Of a stretch of DNA of 64,000 nt, positions 18,393 through 26,915 are shown in pieces. The first letter of the stretch is position 1. The number at the start of each line of letters is the position of its first letter. Source of the stretch: Enterococcus canis NBRC 100695 (GTDB taxonomy: Bacteria; Bacillota; Bacilli; Lactobacillales; Enterococcaceae); NCBI RefSeq assembly GCF_001544375.1, contig NZ_BCQJ01000002.1, positions 124,001 through 188,000 of the forward strand, given 5' to 3'. The notes beneath the pieces were generated by a model. That model worked only from the letters and a program-made list of their open reading frames with translations. It made no database searches and was not told the DNA's origin. The position numbers and the translations under genes are program-made.

Positions 18393-18487
18393 ACTAACCG
18401 GGAAAATTGGGCAAATTTTTGTGGATTTTGCTAACTGTTTGAAAAAATTGGCATTTTCTCGATTTTACTCAGCTCTCTCCACAAAAA

Positions 18488-18575
18488 AATAATCTGAGCC
18501 ATAACTCGAAAAGTTATGTCCCAGACTATTTATAGCCGAATAAACGGTGGAAGCAGAAGCAACCTCTTTGTGAAC
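18488..18575 (+). repeat. Dispersed hairpin repeat, copy A
   Basis: A palindromic core, CCATAACTCGAAAAGTTATG, is followed after about 18 bases by the module GAATAAACGGTGGAAGCAGA and AGCAACCTC. The same core-plus-module is found near 29.4 kb (opposite orientation) and 31.0 kb. It lies between oadA and the flotillin gene. Confidence 0.8.
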
Positions 18576-18602
18576 GCTCAAACTGATAGCCTGTGCGTCT
18601 GT

Positions 18603-20078
18603 TTATTCCTCTTTTGTCTCTGGTTGTTCCACTGTTACTTGACGAACATTACCCCGTTGTGAGAAATTCTCAATCAATTCTTTCACATCAATTCCAGTGG
18701 TTTCTTTTAGCGTTTCTTGTGAACTAGCTAAAAGATTGGTGGCATAGTTAGTAATCCGATTGGCGCCAGAGCCTTCGCCCCCTTGACCTGTATCCACCAC
18801 TGAGATTTTATCGATATTGCCTAATGGTTGAGCCGCTTCTTTAACCAGCTGTGGCATAATTTCCACAATCATGCTCAAGACAGCCGCTTCGCCGTATTCT
18901 TGGAAGGCTTCGGCAATTTTTTGCTTAGCTTCCGCTTCGGCTTTCCCGCGAGCAGAAATGGCATCTGCATCCGCTTGACCGGCAAGTCGAGTTTGATTGG
19001 CTTCGGCAGTCGCTAAAGCCTCAATCCGATATTGTTCTGCTTCGGCATCTGCAACTTCCGCCGCTTTCTTGGCTTGCGCTTCTTGTTCTTTGGCATAACG
19101 ATCCGCATCGGCTTTTTTCTTCACTTCGGAATCATATTGTTTTTCACGACGTGTGATTTCTTTTTCTTCTAATTCGATTTGTTTTTGACGCTCAATGACT
19201 TTGACTTCCATTTCCTGCGCCACAACTTCTTGTTGCGCCCGCGCGCTTTCTAAGTTATAAGCTTGGTCAGCCTTCGCCTTCGCCACATCTTGTTCTTCTT
19301 TATAAGCGGCTAATTTCAATTCTTTTTCTTTGGCAGCTTCGGCAATTTCCGTTTGACGTTGCAACTCCGCTTGTTGTGATTCTTTTTCTGCTTCGGCTTT
19401 TTTGATACGTGTTTCTTTCAAAGCTTCAGCCTCGGCAATATCAGCATCACGCTTCACTTGCGCAATCCGTGGTTTCCCTAAGGAATCCAAGTAGCCGTTT
19501 TTGTCTCGTACTTCTTTAATCGTAAAGGAGACGATAATCAGACCCATTTTCGCTAAATCGACACTGGCAACTTCTTGTACACTTTGACTAAATTTGTCGC
19601 GGTTTTGATAAATTTCTTCGACTGTCATGGAGCCTAGAATTGAACGCAGATGACCTTCCAAGACTTCACGGGCTTCATTTTCTAACTCTTCCCGTGTCTT
19701 CCCTAGAAATTGTTCCGCAGCTGTAGCAATTTCTTCCACAGAAGAACCAATTTTAATGATGGAAGTCCCGTCACACATCACGGGTACCCCTTGTTCTGTA
19801 TAGACTTCAGGTGTGGAAACATCTAGCTTACTAGACAGTAAGCTAATCCGATTGGAGCGTTGGAAAACGGGTAAAACAAAGGCCCCGCCGCCCCGCACGA
19901 TTTTAATTTTATTGCCGCCCTCATCTTGATGGACGTTTTTACTACCTAAATAACTCCCACTAATAATCAAGGCCTCGTCTGGTTTCGCTGTTTGATATTT
20001 TGATACAAAAACAATTAACAACATCAATAAGACAAATACCACGATTGCGATTGGGATAAGTAACCCCACTGTCACCAT
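18603..20078 (-). CDS. floT: Flotillin family membrane scaffold protein
   Basis: A 491-residue protein with an N-terminal membrane insertion segment (about residues 3-25), an SPFH/PHB domain (about 40-210) and a long Ala/Glu/Lys-rich coiled coil with repeated EAEA motifs up to about residue 380. It organises functional membrane microdomains. The start MVTVGLL is preferred because GAGAGGAG is 7 bases upstream; the ATG two codons earlier is too close. It follows an NfeD-like gene by a few bases, the same pairing as B. subtilis yuaF-yuaG. Confidence 0.9.
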   Translation of the reverse strand: MVTVGLLIPIAIVVFVLLMLLIVFVSKYQTAKPDEALIISGSYLGSKNVHQDEGGNKIKIVRGGGAFVLPVFQRSNRISLLSSKLDVSTPEVYTEQGVPVMCDGTSIIKIGSSVEEIATAAEQFLGKTREELENEAREVLEGHLRSILGSMTVEEIYQNRDKFSQSVQEVASVDLAKMGLIIVSFTIKEVRDKNGYLDSLGKPRIAQVKRDADIAEAEALKETRIKKAEAEKESQQAELQRQTEIAEAAKEKELKLAAYKEEQDVAKAKADQAYNLESARAQQEVVAQEMEVKVIERQKQIELEEKEITRREKQYDSEVKKKADADRYAKEQEAQAKKAAEVADAEAEQYRIEALATAEANQTRLAGQADADAISARGKAEAEAKQKIAEAFQEYGEAAVLSMIVEIMPQLVKEAAQPLGNIDKISVVDTGQGGEGSGANRITNYATNLLASSQETLKETTGIDVKELIENFSQRGNVRQVTVEQPETKEE

Positions 20079-20092
20079 TTCCATTCTCCTCT

Positions 20093-20617
20093 CTATAATT
20101 CAAACGTTCCCTTATAAGGAACGACATAACACACACGTTCACGAACTTCGATAATCAATACTTGGCTGCCGCTTTTCGCCTCTTCCTCTTGTGGGGCATA
20201 AAAGCTTGCCGGACGGCTCATAGAACCGGTGACACTTTTATACTGAATCTCCCCCATGCCATGTAAAGGAATCGTGGTAATCACGGTGGCAATGGCACCT
20301 TCCATAGACTTTTCTGAGATTGAGATAGTCGACTCGGCGTTCCGCATCGGCATCAGCACATAAAAATTCAATAGGAAAACCAATGCACTGGCTAACAACG
20401 CCGCCAAAATGAAAATCAGCCAATGGGACCAATCCATTAACGTCTCACCCAAATAACCAAATAATGAAGTGAAGGCGAGCCATGGAATAATCAGCATCGG
20501 GTCAAATGGTCCATCAAAATCAAAAATGTCACCAAAGAGGACCAGCAGTACCGCAATAATTGCACAGATAATCAAACAATAAAAATAAACGGTGGTAATA
20601 GCTAACCCAAAGATCAT
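20093..20617 (-). CDS. NfeD-like membrane protein, flotillin partner (YuaF type)
   Basis: A 174-residue protein with four membrane segments in the first 110 residues (MIFGLAITTVYFYCL onward), then a small beta-rich OB-like domain (residues about 115-174) ending VCYVVPYKGTFEL. The architecture fits short NfeD proteins next to flotillins. It starts with GAAGGAGGG upstream and is first of a two-gene operon with floT. It has no NfeD serine-protease domain. Confidence 0.8.
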   Translation of the reverse strand: MIFGLAITTVYFYCLIICAIIAVLLVLFGDIFDFDGPFDPMLIIPWLAFTSLFGYLGETLMDWSHWLIFILAALLASALVFLLNFYVLMPMRNAESTISISEKSMEGAIATVITTIPLHGMGEIQYKSVTGSMSRPASFYAPQEEEAKSGSQVLIIEVRERVCYVVPYKGTFEL

Positions 20618-20703
20618 AATACCCTCCTTCTTTCTTGTTATAGCTATTGTATCAGTCTTGTATAGGGTTGCATAGTGTCAGTTTTGTTAGATAGTTCATT
20701 TTT

Positions 20704-20727
20704 TCACAGTTTGTATTTTCCCTTCAT
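20704..20727 (-). other. Seven-codon ORF with perfect ribosome site
   Basis: On the minus strand AGGAGG lies 6 bases before ATG, followed by MKGKYKL and a stop. It is about 90 bases upstream of the NfeD-like gene. It may be a leader peptide or a remnant of a lost gene. Coding is unproven. Confidence 0.25.
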
Positions 20728-20791
20728 AAGTATCCTCCTAATAAAATAATCGCAAAAAATTAAGCTGAATTGAACCTGACGACTAGCGAGC

Positions 20792-20822
20792 AAAAAAAGA
20801 CTGCCACAAGTTAAGGGCAGTC
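20792..20822 (-). terminator. Terminator of the large ABC permease gene
   Basis: A GACTGCC/GGCAGTC stem with a 10-base loop and seven Ts on the minus strand, 8 bases after the permease stop codon. Confidence 0.88.
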
Positions 20823-20829
20823 ATTTTGC

Positions 20830-23800
20830 TTATTCATTTGATTTCAAAGCCTCAATCATATCGACTTTCTTCAATTTCAGATGCATCATCACCATTACAA
20901 TCAACGTAAAGAGAATCGTAAGTAAGGCTGAATACAGATAACTTAACCAGTGGATTTGCGGACTAAACATCACGGCATCGACTTCGGCCGTATTCAGCAC
21001 AAAACCATGAAGTAGTTTTCCTAAAAGACAGCCAACGAAAATCCCTAAGAAGGTCAAGACAATATTTTCACGGTAAATATAGGCAGTTACTTCCTTATCA
21101 TAAAAGCCTAACACCTTGATTGTAGAAAGTTCGCGAATCCGTTCCGAGATATTGATATTCGTCAAGTTGTAAAGCACGATAAAGGCCAGCATCCCGGCAG
21201 ATAAAATCAGCACCCAAATCACGACATTCAAGCTGTTTAATGTGTCATTCAACGCGCTTCCCATCTGGGTCATAAAGGTGACGTTGGCAACATCTTTATT
21301 TTGCATGATTTCTTCTGATAAAGCAGCTTCCTCCTTCTTGGTAGGCTGCTCCTTCAGCAACAAGAACTGACTATTATAGACAGGTTCCTTGCCAAAGACA
21401 CTTTGGTAATAATCAGGTGTCAAATAGACAAAGTGCATCGTATAATTTTCTGCGATATGAGCGACTTTGATAGGATACGTTTTCTGGTCCTGTTTCAAAG
21501 TCAGCGTGTCGCCCGGCTTCAGATCATACAATTTGGCTAGTTTTTCATTAATAATAGCTCCGTCATTCGTCAACTGATACTTTTCGCCACTGATTCGGTC
21601 ATTGAATAAGACAAAATCAGCAATATTTTCGGGCTTAGCTGGAACATAGACCGTTAAATCTTGATTGGTGACATCGCCACCAGTGGCCTGCATTGTTTCT
21701 GCACTAACAGCCATATCGTCCTGATAGCCAGTCAGTTTTGCCAAATCCTTTTGAACCTGTTCGCCAGCATCTTGGCTTATATCTTCATCCAAGGTCACCA
21801 GTGCTTGATAATGGAAAATCTTATCAAACTGGATATTCACAATATCTGCGATGGAGTCCCGTAAGCCAAAGCCGGTAATGATCATGGCCATACACCCAGC
21901 GATCCCCAGTACCGTCATCGTCATTCGTAATTTATAGCGGAATAGATTACGAGCTGTTACTTTTTGAATAAAACTCAGTCGTCGCCACACAGGTCCCATC
22001 CGTTCTAATAGGATGCGTTTCCCAGGCTTCGGTGCTTTCGGACGCAATAGAATTGCGGCGTTAGCCAACAAATCTACCCGTAGTACCACCAAGGCCGAGC
22101 CTACTGTACATACTAACGCGACAATCAATGAAATCACGGTATAGCGCGGATACCAAGATAAAAGCACATCCGGAATATTGTACATTGAACCGTAAGCATT
22201 AAAAATTAAGGTTGGGAAAACTTGATAGCCCAAGATCAGACCTAAAATTGCGCCAACCAAACTAGCAATACTTGCGTATAGGATATATTTTTGCGCAATT
22301 TCACCATTGCGATAGCCTAACGCTTTAAAGGTGCCAATCTCACCCCGCTTTTCTTCCACCATCCGAGTCATAGTGGTTAAGCTCACTAATGCTGCAATCA
22401 CGAAGAAAAACACCGGAAAGACCGTGGCAATCGCCGCGATTCGGTCCGCATTTTGGCTATATTCACTGTAACCTGGATTATCACTTCGATCGAAATAGAA
22501 ATACTCAGCCGGCTTCATATCATCAAGTTCTTTTTCTTGTTTCTCTAGCTCTGTTTTAGCCTCTCGCAGCTTGGGCAAATTTTCATCCCGCTCTTTTTCA
22601 AAAGCAGTCTTGCCTTCTTCATACTCAGTGCGACCTTCCGCAAGTTTTGCCGCCGCTTCGTCTAATTGCGCCTGGCCGTCAAACCGTCCCGCCTCAAGTT
22701 CATTTTCAGCAGCCGTCAGTTGCGCAGCACCAGCCTCTAACTGAGATTGTCCAGCTGCCAGTTGTTTTTTGCCATCCGCTAGCTGTTTTTGAGAAGCATC
22801 AAATTGGTCTAACTGTTGTTGGATTTGGGCTAACGCCGCTTCAATCTTGGTGACGCCCGCCTCCGCTTCGCTCGTCTGTTGCGTAATGTTTGCAACGGAA
22901 GCGTTGACTTCCTTTTCTAAAGTAGGTAATTGTTTAGGATCCGGAGCTTGCAGCAATTGTTCCGCTGTTTGATAGGCTGGGTCTTCAGGGTTGATCATCT
23001 TGATTACCCCTAACCAGGTGGGAATCATGACTTGCGCATTTTCCGCAAACTGTTCCTCTGGACTCGCAGCAAGGGTCTTGATGCCTTCAAGTACTGCTTG
23101 GTAGCCCTGAGCCGCTTCTTTTAATTTTGCAACCCCTTCTTCGCCAGCTTTTTGTTGTTGACCCAACTCTAACGCTGTTCCTTTAGCCTTTTCGATATCT
23201 GCCTCATGCTTTTTCAATTCAGCTTCAGCATTCGCTAGTTCTTGCTGTTTTTCGTTTAATTGTGCCCGACTTTGCGCTAACTGATCTTTTTGTTCATTAA
23301 GTTGCGCTTGTCCATCCGCAATTTTATCATCGAATGTTTGTTGCTGTTGCGCTAGCTCAGTCTCGCCAGTGCTTAATTCCTTTTCAGAAGCTTGTAGTTT
23401 TTCTTCAGCATCTGCTAATTTCTTTTCTCCATCTGCGATTTCCTTACGGGCGTCCTTAAGCTTGGTCTCAGCTTCATCTTTGATTTCTTGCAGGCGTTCC
23501 GTTCCGCGGTCTGCTAAAAGTTTTTTTAAAGACGCTTCGTGGGCAGCCAGTTTTTTCTCCGTAGTCGTGCCATAGCCATCCTGATCCGTTAAGTCTTTAA
23601 AACGAATTAAAAGTTCTGTATAAGTGTCTTGCTTGATGGCTGCCACTGGTACAACGGCAAAATAATCCACTGAGCCTTTACCAACGGTGGTGTTACCTCG
23701 CGTATAGTTTTCAATATACTCAGGTGAATTAGCAAAACCTACCACTTTAAATTTGAATCTTTTAAAAAACGCTTCTGTTTCTTTGCTTTCTTCAACCGTA

Positions 23801-24243
23801 TAAGTATCGCCTAGTTTAAAGTCACCGCGATTCGCCTCCGCTTGATCTAGAACGATTTCATCGTCTTTTTCTGGTAAGTGACCCTCGACCAAACGAAATT
23901 GACTAATGGTATTATTTTCATCATAGCCAACAAAACGGACGACTTGATTTTCGGCGCTTAAATTGATATCACTTGTGTAACGCGGTTCAACAGCAGCAAC
24001 CGCCTCAGCCTTTTTAATTATATCAAGATCTTTATCATTCAAACCCAATGTCGACAAAACACGCATATGGTACAAATCATACTTTTCATAGTAGTGATTG
24101 GCCGTGTTCAACATATCCGGACCAGTGGCACTGATTCCCGCAAAGAAGGCCACTCCTAAAAAGATAATGCCTAAAATGGAAAAGAAACGAGCTTTTGATT
24201 GCTTGATTTCGCGCCATGCCGATTTATGAAGTGCTTTTTTCAT
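20830..24243 (-). CDS. Very large FtsX/MacB-type ABC permease with extracytoplasmic coiled coil
   Basis: A 1137-residue permease. One N-terminal membrane helix (about 20-40) precedes a sizeable extracytoplasmic domain. That domain contains a Glu/Gln/Ala/Lys-rich coiled coil from about 250 to 580, with heptad-like runs such as LQASEKELSTGETELAQ. FtsX-type membrane domains follow near 605-750 and 1010-1130, with another extracytoplasmic domain between them. The ATPase gene is 8 bases upstream. Such proteins do mechanotransmission or export of lipids or peptides rather than simple import. Substrate unknown. Confidence 0.88.
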   Translation of the reverse strand: MKKALHKSAWREIKQSKARFFSILGIIFLGVAFFAGISATGPDMLNTANHYYEKYDLYHMRVLSTLGLNDKDLDIIKKAEAVAAVEPRYTSDINLSAENQVVRFVGYDENNTISQFRLVEGHLPEKDDEIVLDQAEANRGDFKLGDTYTVEESKETEAFFKRFKFKVVGFANSPEYIENYTRGNTTVGKGSVDYFAVVPVAAIKQDTYTELLIRFKDLTDQDGYGTTTEKKLAAHEASLKKLLADRGTERLQEIKDEAETKLKDARKEIADGEKKLADAEEKLQASEKELSTGETELAQQQQTFDDKIADGQAQLNEQKDQLAQSRAQLNEKQQELANAEAELKKHEADIEKAKGTALELGQQQKAGEEGVAKLKEAAQGYQAVLEGIKTLAASPEEQFAENAQVMIPTWLGVIKMINPEDPAYQTAEQLLQAPDPKQLPTLEKEVNASVANITQQTSEAEAGVTKIEAALAQIQQQLDQFDASQKQLADGKKQLAAGQSQLEAGAAQLTAAENELEAGRFDGQAQLDEAAAKLAEGRTEYEEGKTAFEKERDENLPKLREAKTELEKQEKELDDMKPAEYFYFDRSDNPGYSEYSQNADRIAAIATVFPVFFFVIAALVSLTTMTRMVEEKRGEIGTFKALGYRNGEIAQKYILYASIASLVGAILGLILGYQVFPTLIFNAYGSMYNIPDVLLSWYPRYTVISLIVALVCTVGSALVVLRVDLLANAAILLRPKAPKPGKRILLERMGPVWRRLSFIQKVTARNLFRYKLRMTMTVLGIAGCMAMIITGFGLRDSIADIVNIQFDKIFHYQALVTLDEDISQDAGEQVQKDLAKLTGYQDDMAVSAETMQATGGDVTNQDLTVYVPAKPENIADFVLFNDRISGEKYQLTNDGAIINEKLAKLYDLKPGDTLTLKQDQKTYPIKVAHIAENYTMHFVYLTPDYYQSVFGKEPVYNSQFLLLKEQPTKKEEAALSEEIMQNKDVANVTFMTQMGSALNDTLNSLNVVIWVLILSAGMLAFIVLYNLTNINISERIRELSTIKVLGFYDKEVTAYIYRENIVLTFLGIFVGCLLGKLLHGFVLNTAEVDAVMFSPQIHWLSYLYSALLTILFTLIVMVMMHLKLKKVDMIEALKSNE

Positions 24244-24251
24244 CTAACCAC

Positions 24252-24953
24252 CTACCACTCAATCTGACTGATAGGCACAGGATTCGGGTTAATCGTCATC
24301 TCGCGAACTTTGGCATCATTGATTTTGATTACTCGATCAGCCATCGGCGCAATTTGGGAATTGTGGGTAATAATTACCACGGTTGTCCCCGTATCCCGTG
24401 CGGTATCTTGCAAAATTTGTAAAATCTGTTTACCAGTCTCATAGTCCAAAGCCCCTGTTGGCTCGTCACATAGCAGTAATTTAGGCTTTTTGGCTAGAGC
24501 CCGTGCGATTGTGACCCGTTGCTGTTCGCCACCAGATAGTTGGGCTGGAAAGTTTTGCGAACGTTGCCCCAAGCCTACAGAGAGCAATACGTCATCTGGG
24601 TCCAAAGCATCGGATACAATCTGAGAAGCCAGCTCGACATTCTCTTTGGCCGTCAAGTTAGGGACTAAATTGTAAAATTGAAAAACAAACCCTACGTCAT
24701 TGCGGCGATACGTCGTCAATTGGCGACTATTAAAAGTCGCAATGTCTGTACCATCCACAATCACCTGACCTTCATCACAGGAATCCATTCCTCCTAGAAT
24801 ATTTAGCACAGTCGATTTTCCAGCACCACTTGGACCTAAAATAACGGCTAACTCACCTTTTTCGACTTCAAAATTGATACCATTGTTGGCCACAATGGTG
24901 GAATCCCCCATGTGATATCGTTTGTATTCATCGATCACTTCTATATATGCCAT
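24252..24953 (-). CDS. ABC transporter ATP-binding protein (MacB/LolD class)
   Basis: A 233-residue ATPase. Walker [10 protein letters not shown] lies near residue 41, Q-loop [17 protein letters not shown] near 90, signature [15 protein letters not shown] near 140, and Walker [13 protein letters not shown] near 160. The H-loop is [11 protein letters not shown]. LolD-class enzymes pair with FtsX-type permeases, and the next gene encodes one. GAGGTGAG precedes the ATG. Confidence 0.94.
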   Translation of the reverse strand: MAYIEVIDEYKRYHMGDSTIVANNGINFEVEKGELAVILGPSGAGKSTVLNILGGMDSCDEGQVIVDGTDIATFNSRQLTTYRRNDVGFVFQFYNLVPNLTAKENVELASQIVSDALDPDDVLLSVGLGQRSQNFPAQLSGGEQQRVTIARALAKKPKLLLCDEPTGALDYETGKQILQILQDTARDTGTTVVIITHNSQIAPMADRVIKINDAKVREMTINPNPVPISQIEW

Positions 24954-25077
24954 CGTCTCACCTCAAATTTCTTCTTCACTAAATTCTATCATACTCCCGT
25001 AAAAATCCCTACCGGTTGCGCATCTTTCCTTTTTTTATCTGGCGTTTTCTAGTAGAATATCGTGGAGGAGGTTTGTT

Positions 25078-25725
25078 ATGGCAAAAAGAAAAAAAACCGC
25101 GACGAAAAGTCCGGCTGTCTGGATCGTTAGCGTCTTAGTCGTCCTTTTTTTAGGCGTTTTAGGTATCCAAATACCAGACGATTGGCAGCAGATATTAGGA
25201 ATAGATGAACCAAAAACCGAGGTGGTAAAAGGGAATAATCCTGGACCGATTGAATTAGGTCAAGCCGCTTTTACAAGTGACGAGTTGAAGAGTGGTCAAG
25301 GTTGGATTAAGTATCACGCCCTCGATTCATTAGGCAGAGCGACGGGTGCTGATGCTTTACTAACTAAAAAAATGATCAATACTGGTACCAGTGCCAACAG
25401 TGACATCAGACCACCTGGCTTTGTGAGCGGAAAGGCGCCCTACAACCATTCCCGCGGTCACTTGATTGGCCGGCAAATGGGCGGCTCTGGTGATGATCCT
25501 CGCAACCTGACCACCTTATATCAAAATCCCGTCAATACACCGTACATGACCAAATATGAAAATATGATTCGTCAGGCTTTAGAAGATGGTCAAACAGTTC
25601 GTTACCGGGTGACACCGGTTTATGAGGGTAGTCAGTTATTATGTACAAAAATCGTAATGGAAGCTCGTTCTTTGGGCAAGAATCCTGAGGTAAACTTCCA
25701 TGTCGAAATTTTGAATGAACAGTGA
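25078..25725 (+). CDS. Membrane-anchored DNA/RNA non-specific endonuclease
   Basis: A 215-residue nuclease of the EndA/NUC1 beta-beta-alpha-metal family. A basic N-terminus and one membrane helix (about 13-32) place the catalytic domain outside the cell. The active-site motif is HSRGHLIGRQMGG near residue 125, with the catalytic histidine in RGH, then GDDPRNLTTLYQNPVNTP with metal-binding asparagine. The first residue of the classic DRGH motif is Ser here, as in several streptococcal enzymes. EndA relatives serve DNA uptake or degradation of host DNA. It is translationally coupled to the next gene. Confidence 0.9.
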   Translation: MAKRKKTATKSPAVWIVSVLVVLFLGVLGIQIPDDWQQILGIDEPKTEVVKGNNPGPIELGQAAFTSDELKSGQGWIKYHALDSLGRATGADALLTKKMINTGTSANSDIRPPGFVSGKAPYNHSRGHLIGRQMGGSGDDPRNLTTLYQNPVNTPYMTKYENMIRQALEDGQTVRYRVTPVYEGSQLLCTKIVMEARSLGKNPEVNFHVEILNEQ

Positions 25726-25735
25726 GGTGTTGCAG

Positions 25736-26095
25736 ATGTTTCAAGAATTAACAGAAACCCTAACGCCCCAAGAATTTCTGGCGGCAATGGGTGAAACCGA
25801 ATACCGCGGGATTATTTTTGCCGATAATACGGCTCAGTTACAACAGAATGCGCAGTTCTTAGCCTCCACTGCCACCTTAAGCGCCGAAAAAATCGCAACG
25901 TGGCAAGAAGCGGGATTTCTGGTTGTTGCACAAACCATGGATGGCGACTTTATCGGAGCTGACACAGAACGTACGCGTGTTATCCCCAGCAGCCTGTATC
26001 AATCAGATATCGAAGTTTACGAACTTCCCATCGTGCCTTTCTTTCAACAGATTGATCAAGGAACCTTACATTCTAACTACATTCCCGAAAGCTAA
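25736..26095 (+). CDS. Small protein coupled to the nuclease, possible SUKH-like partner
   Basis: A 119-residue acidic soluble protein. The start MFQELTETL is set by GAGGTG 6 bases upstream, which overlaps the nuclease stop codon. No motif is certain. The segment GFLVVAQTMDGDFIGADTER near residue 60, an aromatic- and Pro-rich end, and small size recall SMI1/KNR4 (SUKH) proteins, many of which are immunity proteins to nucleases. It has no signal peptide, so if it is an inhibitor it would act inside the cell. The family call is inference. Confidence 0.65.
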   Translation: MFQELTETLTPQEFLAAMGETEYRGIIFADNTAQLQQNAQFLASTATLSAEKIATWQEAGFLVVAQTMDGDFIGADTERTRVIPSSLYQSDIEVYELPIVPFFQQIDQGTLHSNYIPES

Positions 26096-26196
26096 GAAAA
26101 AGCGGTACGAATTTTCGCACCGCTTTTTTTGAGGACTTCTTGCATATCTGCCTCTAACTTTTCGCCAAATAGTATCCATAAAATCATAGACAACAT
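26092..26196 (-). CDS. Possible 34-residue small protein downstream of marR
   Basis: The MarR stop codon is part of TAAGGAG, followed 10 bases later by ATG and an ORF reading MLSMILWILFGEKLEADMQE and 14 more residues. It starts hydrophobic and continues as a charged helix. The last codons overlap the terminator of the convergent gene, and the stop overlaps that gene's stop. A real small membrane-associated protein is plausible but unproven. Confidence 0.4.
   Translation of the reverse strand: MLSMILWILFGEKLEADMQEVLKKSGAKIRTAFS
26097..26130 (+). terminator. Terminator of the nuclease-partner unit
   Basis: An AAAAAGCGGT/ACCGC stem with a 12-base loop followed by seven Ts on the plus strand. 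Confidence 0.85.
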
Positions 26197-26210
26197 CGCA
26201 TCCACGCTCC

Positions 26211-26777
26211 TTATTCGTCAAAACCATAGAAAAAGTCACGATGATGACGACGACTGCCATCACGAGGATCAAAGTGGAATCCGCCTTGACCTTGTTTCAT
26301 CTTTTCCATCCATTTACGGCGCATCTCTGCATCAAAGCCGCCCCGTCCACCTAGTGCTTCTTCCGGTAGTTGTTCTTCCATCGCTTTGCTTAATTTAGTC
26401 AAGATATCATGAAACTGTTGTTGCTCCTCTTCAGTCAAGCTTGCAAAGATGTTTTCTTCTTGCTCTTCAGAAACCTCGCGACCGCTATCTGTCAAGCGTA
26501 CTACCATAACCCGCCGATCTTCCGCTGAAGGTTCGCGAGTGATATAGCCGCTTTTTTCCAGCTTGTTCAGTAATTCTCCCAAAGATTGTGGTCGCATATC
26601 TAACAAATAAGTCAGCTCTCTTTGGGTGATTTCAGGTTGCATCTTCAATAAAGCGAGCACACGTCCTTGACCACGATGTGGATTGCCAAAAGGACCATGT
26701 CCTTTGCGTTGCCATGCTTGATAGCGTCTTAGTAACATCTCAAAATTTAAAAACTCATCTAATAATTCTTCATTCAT
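26211..26777 (-). CDS. MarR family regulator with His/Arg/Gly-rich tail
   Basis: A 188-residue wHTH regulator, longer than the usual 140-150. The DNA-binding core is ITQRELTYLLDMRPQSLGEL, with the wing PSAEDRRVMVVRLTDSG. The extra C-terminal 45 residues are rich in Gly, Arg, His and Phe (GGRGGFDAEMRRKWMEK, then PRDGSRRHHRDFF), possibly a metal- or nucleic-acid-contacting tail. AAGGAGG precedes the start. Three copies of an AAGGTACCTT-like operator overlap its own promoter, implying autorepression. Confidence 0.88.
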   Translation of the reverse strand: MNEELLDEFLNFEMLLRRYQAWQRKGHGPFGNPHRGQGRVLALLKMQPEITQRELTYLLDMRPQSLGELLNKLEKSGYITREPSAEDRRVMVVRLTDSGREVSEEQEENIFASLTEEEQQQFHDILTKLSKAMEEQLPEEALGGRGGFDAEMRRKWMEKMKQGQGGFHFDPRDGSRRHHRDFFYGFDE

Positions 26778-26798
26778 GGTAATTCCTCCTTGTTTCGT

Positions 26799-26856
26799 TA
26801 AGGTACCTTACAAAAAGAATTATACAGGTACCTGCCTATTTAGTCAAGTACCTTAC
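26799..26856 (-). promoter_or_regulatory. marR promoter with three GGTACC operators
   Basis: On the minus strand TTGACT (26842-26847) and TATAAT (26819-26824) are 17 bases apart. Palindromes TAAGGTACCTTA (26799-26810) and CAGGTACCTG (26825-26834) and a degenerate copy (26845-26856) lie downstream of, within and over the -35 side of the promoter. Confidence 0.8.
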
Positions 26857-26866
26857 TATTTGTTTC

Positions 26867-26902
26867 AAAAAAAATCAACGCCTCCTTTTAGGAAACGTTG
26901 AT
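26867..26902 (-). terminator. Terminator of nagA
   Basis: An ATCAACG/CGTTGAT stem with a 15-base loop, itself able to pair in part, and seven Ts on the minus strand. Confidence 0.8.
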
Positions 26903-26915
26903 CGTACTTTTATCC

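Noticed and set aside
26066-26272. Minus-strand 68-codon ORF over the marR end
   Set aside because: It is out of frame with the MarR protein and lacks a ribosome site. The 34-codon ORF at 26092-26196 is the better candidate.
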